Assembly (NCBI GenBank): GCA_905250115.1
Contig: CAJNOI010000038.1
Location: forward strand, 526,308-590,307
Source: Adineta steineri
Lineage: Eukaryota > Rotifera > Eurotatoria > Adinetida > Adinetidae
Direction: 5' to 3'
Length of the DNA: 64,000 bases
How positions within the stretch are numbered: the stretch's first letter is position 1; every line of letters begins with the position of its first letter. The notes below the pieces were generated by a model. The model was not told the DNA's origin and did no database searches. It saw only the letters and a program-made list of their open reading frames with translations. Of the stretch, positions 1-10,140 are shown in pieces. The position numbers and the translations under genes were made by a program.

Positions 1-284
1 TGTTTTTTAATTATAATAAATACTTGAGTTTCATAAGACTTCGATTGTTGATCTTCAATTTGTATTGGTATTTGTCTTTTTCCAGTTGGTTTATTACTTA
101 GAATAAAATTTTCATTATATAATTGTGTACGTTGTTGATGTCGACGCCAAAGAAAACATAAAACAATTAGAGCAATAATAGATGAAATCAAAATAAAAAT
201 GCCTAAAACAAGTAAGCCAATCCAAGGATTATCAATACGCTTAATTATTGAAGTAGGAAATAGATTAGAATCTATATCAGCCAT
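1..284 (-). CDS. Single-pass membrane protein, 5' part only
   Basis: The open frame starts at an ATG at 284 and runs off the left edge of the window. The protein begins MADIDSNLF, and from about residue 20 carries one strongly hydrophobic segment (WIGLLVLGIFILISSIIALI) followed by a basic stop-transfer stretch, WRRHQQR, then a polar tail. This is the layout of a type I or III single-span protein with a cytoplasmic C-terminus. An in-frame stop lies 18 bases upstream of the ATG, so either this is the true start or the segment is an internal exon using an acceptor just upstream. If it is internal, the missing upstream exons could encode a large ectodomain, as in cadherin-type receptors. I do not recognise the family. 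Confidence 0.5.
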   Translation of the reverse strand, partial: MADIDSNLFPTSIIKRIDNPWIGLLVLGIFILISSIIALIVLCFLWRRHQQRTQLYNENFILSNKPTGKRQIPIQIEDQQSKSYETQVFIIIKK

Positions 285-731
285 TCTTTTGCTTGTAAAT
301 TAAAATTCTAAACACATACACATATCTAATAAATGTTTACATGTATCATAATAATATATTTTTTACTTTTATAGCTAAAAAATTTTCTTCTTCAAGGATT
401 CTTCTATACAATTGTCAGATGAATATATAAATCAGAAAAGAACTTTATCTTATTCATTTCTTTTATTTTTCGTGTACATAATTCAATCACCAACAGTAAG
501 TGACATACAAAAGCTGGTTAATCCCTATCTAGTCTGTACATATAAGTGTGTATGTGTGGGTATACTGAGGGGCAAGAACATGGTAAATAAATATATATAT
601 ATATATATAAAATGTATGACGAGACAAATTGATTTATTCTTTTTTTTTGTTCTTACCAAAATAATTGGCTTCTCTGCTATGATATTTATTTATAAATATA
701 AAAAAGAAATTGTAACATTTTACAAAAATAT
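285..731. other. Intergenic, 447 bp
   Basis: AT-rich spacer holding a short TA run near 593-610. A 107-codon frame covers 412-735 but is low complexity with no recognisable domain. I see no supported gene. Confidence 0.5.
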
Positions 732-1689
732 TTAAGAATTATTTGATTTCTTCTTTAGACGATCAGCTAATTGATTATAAATAAATGCTGACGATGTTGC
801 TGTTGATTGTACTTGAGCATAATTTAAATTACTCATATTTTTTGCTTTTGATTTAATTTCGTCGGACATATTCATATCAACAGCAAATTGCTCACTTGAC
901 ATTTTATGTCTTTCATTACGTGTTTCCGAACGTTGTAAATAAAAATGAGATATCATATGTATAACATTACCTTTACCACAATCAAATGTGATAAGTACAG
1001 CATGTGAATTATATTTTTTATTTAATTCATCAGATTTAATTAAAACTCGTACACGTTGTGCATCAACTATTTCAATTGGATATGATGATGATTCAAGCCA
1101 CCATTGTGGATCAACATGTTGTGCAGCTGGTAAAAATCCAGCTACAATTGGATTTGTTGGATCATTTACTTGTATTCCAACAACTTCATCACCCGTCCTA
1201 CCACCATTATCTCGAACAAACTATTAAATAAAAGAAAAAATAAGTAAACATATAGATATGAATAAATAATTAACTTACTTCACCAAATGCAACTTCAAGA
1301 ACATTTTTTAATGCCCAATCTGTAGTAATTAATTGTCCACCATCATTAACAAATTGACGTAAACGATGAGCAGCATTAGGTGGAAAACTGCTAGCACAAT
1401 TGACATAGACAGTTTGATCTTCTGGACGTAAAGGATACGTTAATAATTCTGTTTGTTCTACAATTTTGAATGGAATTTTTAAACTTTTTAATACTTGATG
1501 TATATGATCATAAGTGCCTGGCACAACAATAACTGTATCATCTCCTATGTCATCTAAAAGTTTTTTATCTTCAGTCGATAAATGTTCACGTGCCATAGCT
1601 GAACCAAGTTCATATGCATCAGCCATATCACTTTGGCACGCATCATTATGTTGTGTTGAAGGTAAACTGGATATATTTTGTTGATACAT
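732..1689 (-). CDS. Orphan protein with possible class-I glutamine-amidotransferase-like fold
   Basis: Two exons (1279-1689 and 732-1220) separated by a 58-bp GT-AG intron give 299 residues. The start at 1689 (MYQQNISSLP) is preferred; an upstream ATG at 1743 would add 18 hydrophobic AT-rich residues. The N-terminal half has an alternating beta-strand/helix pattern: TVIVVPGTYDHIHQVLKSL, then PEDQTVYVNCASSFPP, then a helix and DGGQLITTDWAL. This pattern of strand, acidic/Cys turn and GGxL(I/V) strand resembles the ThuA/GATase-1-like fold. The second exon continues the fold (AVLITFDCGKGNVIH, SHFYLQRSETR) and ends in a polar Lys/Asn-rich tail. I do not know a named animal protein with this architecture and cannot assign a reaction; the fold call is pattern-based. 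Confidence 0.6.
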
Positions 1690-2373
1690 ATTCGAAATTA
1701 TAATGTAAAATAATATTAAATGGTGTATATATATATTTACCAAGCCGGTGATTCATTCACCGTCATGTTTTACACAATATATGTGTCAGTCACGTTAAGA
1801 GACGTTTGGGTTTTTCTTTTTTTTCCTACATCAAAACTGTAAACGACAAAGAGTATTGAATTCTATAAAACTTTTAGATGATGTCATCAAATTACTGAAT
1901 AAATAAATACAAAAATATTTGCTACATATGTTATTAAGCAAAGAATAATTTAATTCAATAAATTGCTTAAATTATAGTGAAAACAAATACCGAGACGTTA
2001 ATTTTTTTCTTTACTCATTTTCTTGATATTGCATATCGAAATAAAATGACGACATCTACATATGACGTTATAGTTATCCTATTTGTTGAAATATATATGT
2101 CTTCAAAACATAGTGGTTCTATATTAGTATATTAATTAAAAATATAATTAGAATAGCAATTTTGAATATTAAATTTTATGTTTGAAAATCATTTATAAAG
2201 CTTTTACTGCTGATTTATTTAGTTTTGAAGAAGAAAAAAAATGGTGAATACGGGAATAATAAGCTAAGTACAGAAAAGGATACAGATCCATATATGTATA
2301 TATATACTCAAATTGGTCTCTTAAAATAATTTGATAAAAGTATTAAGGTCTTTTAGTATGTCATATATCCTTT
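1690..2373. other. Intergenic, 684 bp
   Basis: AT-rich spacer between the orphan gene start and the SDHB stop codon, both on the minus strand. I see no open frame or RNA gene in it. Confidence 0.5.
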
Positions 2374-3726
2374 TCATTTATAGTCGGGGCCAACAGTTGC
2401 TGAATTTTTCGATGGTGATGTTGCAACATTAGCTAATAAAGCTTTTAATTCTCCAATAGCTTTTGCAGGATTTAAACCCTAAATAAAAAAAAGGAATTTA
2501 TGAAGGTTTTATATAAACTATTTATTATACTTTTGGACAAGCTTTTGTACAATTCATGATTGTATGACAACGATAAAGTGAAAATGTGTCACGGAATTGT
2601 TCCAGACGTTCTTTTGTATATTCATCACGTGAATCAACGATCCATCTAAATAAAAATACTTATAATGAATAAAAAAAAAGAAAGTTTACATACTTATAAG
2701 CTTGCATAAGAACTGCGGGTCCAAGATATTTATCAGCATTCCACCAATAACTTGGACATGATGTTGAACAACATGCACAAAGAATACATTCATACATACC
2801 ATCCTAAAATAATCATTTAATTAAACCTTGAAAAAAAAATTTTTTCTAAATAACTCTACCAATTTTTTACGGTCCTCAACACTTTGAAAAAATTGTTTAT
2901 CTCCAATGTTTATTTCTGTTTTACGTTTTAAATATGGTTCAATCGTTTTATATTGCATATAAAAATTTGTAAAATCCTGTAAAATAAATGAATATAAAAT
3001 AAGCAAAGAAAATAATTTATTTTCTATTGATATACCGGAACAAGGTCTTTGACAACATACATATGAGGAAGTGGATAGACTTTTAATGGTTTACTTGATT
3101 CATCAATTTTACTAAAAAAAAATAAAATCAATATTATGAATAGAATTTTAATGATCATTCATACCAAATGCAAGCAAGAGTATTTCGACCATCAATATTC
3201 ATCGAGCAACTTCCACAAATACCTTCACGACATGAACGACGAAAAGCCAATGAAGGATCCATTTCATTCTTTATTTTAATAAGAGCATCAAGAACCATAG
3301 GACCACAACTTCAAATAAAATAATATCTACAAGATTCTATTTTCTTCTACTAGAAACATACTCATTTAAATCTATGTTATAATCTTGTAGATATGGTTTT
3401 TTATCTGGTTCTTCAGGATTCTAAAAAAATAAAAATAGAACTGTTTAATTACAAAGAAATAATCTTATACCCAACGATAAATTTGAACAGTTTTTGTACG
3501 TGGTTTTGATTCACGTTTCAAATGTACCATATCAGGTTTTTTTGTATCAGGTGCATTAGTTTTAGCTGCTGCTGCTGCTGTTGTGTTACGAACCTAAAAT
3601 AGAAATTTATTATAGAATTTTTATAAGAAAATCTATCAAAAGAACTGAAAGTATACATACTTGTACAAAAAGTAATCGACAAGCGCCACCAACTGGTGTT
3701 GTCGAATTAGCAAGTGCGCGAAACAT
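2374..3726 (-). CDS. SDHB: Succinate dehydrogenase iron-sulfur subunit, mitochondrial
   Basis: Nine exons (3661-3726, 3471-3593, 3362-3420, 3165-3308, 3036-3111, 2860-2976, 2694-2803, 2531-2645, 2374-2478) give 304 residues. The N-terminus ([20 protein letters not shown]) is Arg-containing and acid-free, as expected for a mitochondrial presequence. The 2Fe-2S ligands are visible as [16 protein letters not shown] followed by NTLAC. The 4Fe-4S and 3Fe-4S clusters are bound by [17 protein letters not shown] and [18 protein letters not shown]. All cluster cysteines of the family are present. In complex II this subunit passes electrons from the flavoprotein SDHA to ubiquinone at the inner membrane. 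An Ala run (five codons) follows the presequence. Family identity is near certain. Confidence 0.96.
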
Positions 3727-4396
3727 CTAAATAAATAAGAAGATTTTAAAGACGTTATTGAGTTGCGACAGTAAAGTGTTATTAGTGCACAAAATTTTGA
3801 GTATAAGGTACACAAGTGAAGTAAGAGCGAAAAAAGGAAAACATGTATATGCTACCATTCATAGCTCGTTATATGAGAGATGTCGCTTGATGACATGAGT
3901 TTAAAATTTGTGTTATGAAATGTCTATTCGATAGTTATATTTTTATCTAATACATTAAAGAATTATTAAAAAAGCAGAAAGAAATTTATTTGTTTATTTT
4001 TGTATTATATGATAAAAATGCATGTACAACTGTCTATTGTTTTTAATTTTCTAAGTTATGTATACTATATTTATACTATAAATGAATTCTTTCATTTTGT
4101 TGAAATAAACATTAACGACATTTATATTTATGACTATTTCCACCGAAATGTTGTTTGTAATTTAAACTATGTCTATAAATTCTCTTTTGTTTACACTTAA
4201 CAGAACAGTAAAAAATTATGATATATAATAACGTTGTGAAATTTCCTTTTACATGATGGAATTTCATTACTCACTCAATCGCTTAAAATATGTTAAAAAA
4301 CGAAACAATCAGGAAATTTCCAGTCATTGTATTTCACTACAAGGAGTATGTTTGTCTGATATATTCTAATATTTAGTAGACATTTAATTTTAAATC
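3727..4396. other. Intergenic, 670 bp, upstream of SDHB
   Basis: Contains the SDHB promoter region. A 66-codon frame at 4000-4200 is Tyr/Phe/Ile-rich, typical of chance frames in AT-rich DNA. Nothing else is seen. Confidence 0.45.
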
Positions 4397-4839
4397 ATGA
4401 GTCAACCTCATGATACTACGCACGATAAGGCTAGTACACAAGCAGAAGAAGCAAGGATTATCAATGAAATAGATGATTACCTGACAAAGGCACTATCGGA
4501 TTATGACCGTGAACAATCATTTCCAGAATCGAGTGGAGGATCATCGAATGTCCCTGGTAAACATACTATTTAATTTGCTTTCTTGAATTTCTCATAATAT
4601 ATAATTTATACAGGGGTACAGAGATCCAGTTAAAATTGAAGAAGAAATAATTTTGGTATATGATGAAAACATCTTAAATAGTATTGTTTCAAAAATGAAT
4701 TTTTATCTCATTTCAATTGTCTATTTATTCAATACAGACATGGTTATTCAAGGAGGAAATCTGCTTAATATCATTCTGGAAGGTATTCCAAAAGTTAAAA
4801 CGAAAAGTAAATGCAAACGATCTGACCATGTCTTTTTAA
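4397..4839 (+). CDS. Possible short three-exon gene, unidentified
   Basis: A tentative model joins 4397-4556, 4630-4655 and 4738-4839 into 95 residues. The first exon is polar and acidic (MSQPHDTTHDKASTQAEEAR, then a helical stretch with DDYLTKALSDYDREQ), unlike the AT-rich noise around it, and ends at a good donor. The second exon requires an acceptor at 4629, because the stronger-looking acceptor at about 4614 gives a stop. The third exon ends ANDLTMSF and is basic before that. It could instead be a decayed gene or the 5' part of a gene whose rest I mis-spliced. No family recognised. Confidence 0.25.
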
Positions 4840-5684
4840 ATGGTATGCTAGTATATTTTCTAATAAATGTCTATGCTTATAAACATCAGAATTAAAATAG
4901 TTTTATTGATGACCAAATTTGAGTCGCCTGTAGTAGTTAGACAAAAGTTGCAAATCGAATTTAGCACTAATATACCAAGTGAAAGTTGTATTAGAAAAAT
5001 ATTTGGAATTTTTTTGTAGTTACATGTATGTTCGAAAGTTTATCTATATCAACAAACGATACAATAAAAGATGTTCTACAAAGTATATATTGAATGAATA
5101 AGTCAGTTCATATAGTAAAAATACATGTCTAGAAATGTGCTCTAAAAAAAAGAAAATGAATCACCATTGTTTTTTCAACATATGATAGTTGGAACTGCCG
5201 ATTTCGATGATATAAATATGGCTTAATTCTACACTAATTGTGTATGTTGAGAATTTTTGAAGACTTGAAAGTCGTTTTCTTGAAATCATGCCATTTTTTC
5301 AAACAAAGAACACTATACAATCCAAAGTTATTTTTATGAACAATTACAATGTGATCTTAGGTATTTTTTGAAAAAGAATCTCTATTACACCTTTATCAGT
5401 TATAATTATAACGGAAACACAATATTCATGTCCATTATACACCATTTGATATCAATAAAACAACCTTAACAAAAACGTGGCGTACGGTTGGTATCTATAT
5501 TCTGTTATTTTGTAGTTGACATCCTTTTTTCGAGCGTTTTTCCTTTCAACAAGTAATTGCAACATCATGTGAAATATATGACGCATGACGAATATATATT
5601 TATTCAGGTAGGAAGAAAAAATACATACACATCATATCACCAACATATAACGTTACATAACACGCATTTTATCAGCAGTCTACA
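4840..5684. other. Intergenic, 845 bp
   Basis: AT-rich spacer before the F-box exon. No supported gene seen. Confidence 0.5.
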
Positions 5685-8547
5685 ATGGTAAATCAAACTG
5701 CTGCGAACTTCTATACATTACCGGTAGAAATTGTCTACCGAATACTGGATCATGTATCGAATCTAGCAATGCTATGCTCAATGACCAATGTATGCCAACG
5801 GTTTAATATGATCTTAAACAGCTATCATCGATATCAGGTAAACTTTTTTCTATTGACTCATAAAATATTTTTCATCCCTACAATCTCTATACAAGTAGAA
5901 TTATTTCAATAAAATGTACGTGAACAAGCTATTTGTTACGTAAACTAGTTTATCACTTATTAATCTCTTTCGAAAATAATGTCCTAATAATTAGAAAAAA
6001 ATAATTTCTTTTTTTTTCGTTTCAGTCTCGTCTAAACACAATTTTTTATTATTATTTCAATAATAAACATAACATTTTGAAAAAAATTAACGATCTATGA
6101 ACTAGCTAATTTATCTTGTTGTAAGTAATCCCTCAGAAATTCACTTAAGAAATAATTCCGACAAATGTTTCCCTGAGAACATGAGTGACTCTGACTATAC
6201 GTAACGGCGAGTAGGGATGGAGAGCAGATTGACTCACAACAACATTCACACTCTCATACCAGAAAAATGGAACATTTCGTCAAGAAACGCTACTTTCAAA
6301 GCAATTTTTTTCCAAAAACCTTGTCCCAAAACGCATTTTACCTAAAGGAATTTTTTCTCAAGAATGAAGTTTCAAGAGTAATTCAATACCAAAACAAAAC
6401 ATCGTGTATACTTCTTAACAGATATTTATAATTCGACGTTTTAGCATGTATTCGCCTTTCACTCATTATAAATCCGACATTATCCAATTAATTCTTTAAC
6501 TCTTCCATTTTTATCAGTGAATATTGTTTTATACACGAAACCGTGTGGTGTCATCGAAAGCACCTACCGAAATCAATAAATAGTCTTACCAAAACTAACA
6601 ATACCCATTAATTTGACCGAATAAGATAACTCAAACGAGGTTTTCATGTAAAACGCATCTCCAGTCTCGTCGATGAACATGACCGAAACTCATCCACAAA
6701 TTATTGATATGAAACTATTTTTTTCCAACACCTACACAATACTAACAAGCGATGCAACACTTCCAATTGCTTTACACAGCAGCAATTTATACACTATTAT
6801 TTATAACCCAGAACTTTTCCATCCTTCACAAAAACATTTAAAAACTAAAGCAATTGATAGATAAAAACATTCTACGCATACGTAACTCTTTTTAACTTCT
6901 TTTTAACTCAGCTTTTTACCCAACAATCTTGCGCATTGCGCAGAATCTAAACTCAAAGAAGTATTAAGACTCATATCCACGTGCTCTTCAATAGAGTCCT
7001 ACGAAGATTTATTTCATTGACCTAATCCGACATAACAATGGACAACTATTCTGTTCCTTGATCTATCCCATGTCTTTACTAACACTTTTTCATTTAGACA
7101 CTCACCACATTAGATCTCCGTGGCAACCAAATCGGAGATGTTGGAGCACAACATTTGGGTGATGCATTGCAACACAATACAGTAACTGTCTTTCTCTCTT
7201 TATCTATCTCATGTCTTTACTTACACTTCTTCATTTAGACACTTACCACACTAGTTCTCGAGAGCAATGTAATCGGGGATGTTGGAGCGCAACTTTTGGC
7301 TGATGCATTACAACACAACACAGTACTGTCTTTCTCTCTTTGTCTATCTCATGTTTTTAATTACACTTTTGGATCTAGACACTCANNNNNNNNNNTACAA
7401 CACAATACAGTAACTCTCTTTCTCTCTTTATCTATATCATGTGTTCAGTTACACTTTTTCATTTAGACACTTAGCACACTAAATCTCTGGTACAGTAGAG
7501 TCAGAGATGTCGGAGCACAGCATTTAGCTGATGCACTACACCACAATACAGTAACTGTCTTTCTCTCTTTATCTATATCATATGTGTATTTATACTTTTC
7601 GTTTAGACACTCACCACACTAGATCTCGGGAGCAATATGATCGGAGATGTTGGAGCACAACATTTGGGTGATGCATTACAACACAATACCGTACTGTCTT
7701 TCTCTCTTTATCTATCTCATGTGTTCACCTACACTTTTTCATCTAGATACTCACCACTCTAAATCTCCAGAAGAACGAAATCGGAGATGTTGGAGCACAA
7801 CATTTGGCTGATGCATTACAACAGAACACAGTACATGTCTTTCTCTTTTTATCTATCTCATGTGTTTACTTATATTTTTTCATGTAGACACTCACCACAA
7901 TAGATCTCTGGGATAATGAAATCGGACGTGTTGGAGCACAGCATTTCGCTGATGCATTACAACATAACACAGTAACTGTCTTTCTCTCTTTATCTATATC
8001 ATGTGTTCAGTTACACTTTTTCATTTAGACACTTACCACACTATATCTCGATAACAATAGAATCGGAGATGTTGGAGTACAGCATTTAGCTGATGCACTA
8101 CACCACAATACAGTAACTGTTTTTCTCTCTTGATCTATATTGTGTCTTTACTTATAGCTTTTCATCTAGATACTCACCACACTAAATCTTGCGAACAATG
8201 AAGTCGGAGATGTTGGAGCACAGCGTTTGGCTGATGCATTACAACAGAACATAGTAACTATCCTTTTCGCTTTATCTATTGCATGTGTTTACTTACACGT
8301 TTTCATTTAGACACTCACCACACTAGAGCTGAAGTTCAACGGAATCAGAGATGTTGGAGCACAGCATTTAGCCGATGCATTACAACATAACACAGTAACT
8401 CTCTTTCTCTCTTTATCTATATCATGTGTTCAGTTACACTTTTTCATTCAGACACTCACTACACTAGATCTCGGGGGCAATATAATCGGAGCTGAAGTTA
8501 AACATGTAATCTCTGGATGTCTTGAACGCAATAAAAGCGGCACATAA
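5685..8547 (+). CDS. F-box protein with tandem 28-residue LRRs
   Basis: The first exon, 5685-5837, encodes 51 residues of an F-box (LPVEIVYRILDHVSNLAML followed by VCQRFNMILN) and ends in phase 0. After a 1.26-kb gap come eleven phase-0 exons, each one ribonuclease-inhibitor-type LRR: 7098-7181, 7239-7322, 7379-7409 (N gap inside), 7467-7550, 7607-7690, 7747-7830, 7888-7971, 8029-8112, 8170-8253, 8311-8394, and the terminal 8452-8547. The consensus is TLTTLDLxxNxIGDVGAQ then LADALQHNT. The last exon diverges (GAEVKHVISGCLERNKSGT) and carries the stop. F-box proteins bind SKP1 in SCF ubiquitin ligases while LRRs pick substrates; that role is inferred. Joining F-box and LRRs rests on matching phase and orientation, and exons in 5838-7097 may be missing. 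Confidence 0.7.
5838..7097 (+). other. Long intron or lost exons between F-box and LRR exons
   Basis: No coding exon can be supported here. A 63-codon frame at 6673-6864 shows no domain. The last ~58 bases (about 7040-7097) match the intron sequence of the LRR array, so the array's repeat structure extends upstream of the first intact LRR exon. Confidence 0.5.
7098..8547 (+). repeat. Tandem exon+intron array, period 140-141 bp
   Basis: Each unit is an 84-bp exon plus a 56-57-bp intron. Introns all begin GTAA or GTAC, continue with a CTTTCTCTCTTTATCTAT-like block and end TTTCATTTAG or close variants, so introns were duplicated with the exons. Exons differ mainly at the codons after LDL, the exposed surface of each LRR. 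Nine full units, one interrupted by Ns, and one diverged terminal unit are seen. Confidence 0.92.
7386..7395. other. Assembly gap (10 N) inside the LRR array
   Basis: Ten Ns interrupt the third LRR exon. Only 21 bases of the 84-bp exon are known, so at least 63 bases are missing if one unit was collapsed, or 63 plus a multiple of about 141 if several were. Confidence 0.95.
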
Positions 8548-10140
8548 TCGTGATGATGAATCGAAATATTAGAAATATTCCGATGAGGAACAGAGAGAGG
8601 AATGATGATGATGATGATGTTGCGTATATGTTTATTGTGTTTTAATATTCAGAAAAAAATAAATAAAAATGCTATTTTGTAATGTTAGTGCGTATTTGGA
8701 TTATAAATTTCACTTAAGTTTTTCGGTAAGTGATGAAGAGCTGATATCTTAAAAAAGATAAATATGGTTTTTTCAGGAATATTTTGTCAGTCTGTAGCAC
8801 GTGCAAAATTAAATTAGTTGTGTATAGCAATAACAAAATTCGAGCGAGTTATTTCCAGTTAGAATGAGTTAGAAAAAGTCTTGTACGGTGTTATAACCTA
8901 AGTTATATATAAAGAGGCGTGTTCGATGTTACTGTTAGGTATAACTGATTTTCTTTTTATTCTGCAACAACTTATATCACAACAATAACAAAGAGAGCAA
9001 AAACGAAAGAAATAACGAAAGTAGAAAATAGATGTCACGATTATATTGGCCATAACATACGGTAATTGCATATGTCTGAAAGATCGTTGCGGATGATCTT
9101 GAATGAAAAAAGATTCCTTTTGATAATACTGAAACCCTAAGAAGTTCTTTTTTGATGGATCGTGAAGCAGAATTCTATCCGATGTTGCTGAACTGTTAAA
9201 TGAGTAGTGTCGAATAGTTTTGTGGAAAAATGTCTCTATTTGATAGTACTCACCTTTAAAAGATTCTGTATTGAATGCTGCTGAACTGTATATGATTGTT
9301 CTAGTTTTATAGAATTCCTCATGATTTTTTTGGATGAATAGCTGCATTATCAAGAATTTATCCATGGAATAAAAGCTTCACTATGGAACTGTGTTATAAG
9401 AAGGAAAACTCTTTTTCAAAATAGCTTTATTTATGTTTAAAAGCACTATCGCGTTTAGTTATCCTTTTTTATGCTTAACTAAATAATATTGTTTTACTTT
9501 AGGCGTATCAAAATTAGTAACGCTGGCCGTATAATACTTTATAGAAAGCTCAAGGAACTTTTCTGTCTGTATATACTGATAGCCCAAGTGCTACTCTATA
9601 AATCCACTCTATTTCATCACTGTTCTATTGATATCATAATATTGAGAACACATGAGAAGAAGTGACCACTCGAAGAAAAAAATAATTTCACGAGGTGTCT
9701 CAAAATACTTGCAACATTTTTTATCGCGTGGACATCTTGGTTTAAGCACATGATAAAATATTCATTTTCTTCTATAAAAATGCGCTATAAAAAGCTCTAC
9801 AAAATCTGTTTTGGAAAATTCCTATTGGCTTGTTCTAGTGGTCTATTCTATACTTTAAATAAAAAGTCTACGCAATAGAGAGCGCTATTTTCCACCTTAT
9901 TCAGGTCAATAAAAATATTTGAAAGGTTTTGTATACTGTGTTGAGGATCTGTTTATGCAGATTTTGCAGATCTGTCGATACGGAATCTTTTAAAAAAAGA
10001 ATCGGAATGTTATTGTTTTCTCAAGCTGAAATATATGTATATTTATCAATGATTTATTTTCTAAGAAAATAAAATAGTATTACAATCTAAATGCTTTCCA
10101 AATAATGATTTATTTATTTTTATACAAAAATAAAAACTTG
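8548..10140. other. Intergenic, 1.6 kb, with a degenerate direct repeat
   Basis: A short ATG trinucleotide run lies near 8602-8619. At about 9100-9197 and 9210-9290 two diverged copies of a ~100-bp sequence occur, each ending in TGCTGAACTGT. A 155-codon minus-strand frame (8898-9365) spans them and shows the repeat as YYQxExFF motifs. I do not accept it as a gene without transcript evidence. Confidence 0.45.

Noticed and set aside
4000-4200. 66-codon plus-strand frame
   Set aside because: Tyr/Phe/Ile-rich, no domain, no splice context; expected by chance at this AT content.
7098-8547. CRISPR-like array (regular repeats and spacers)
   Set aside because: Units are protein-coding LRR exons with GT-AG introns; the genome is eukaryotic.
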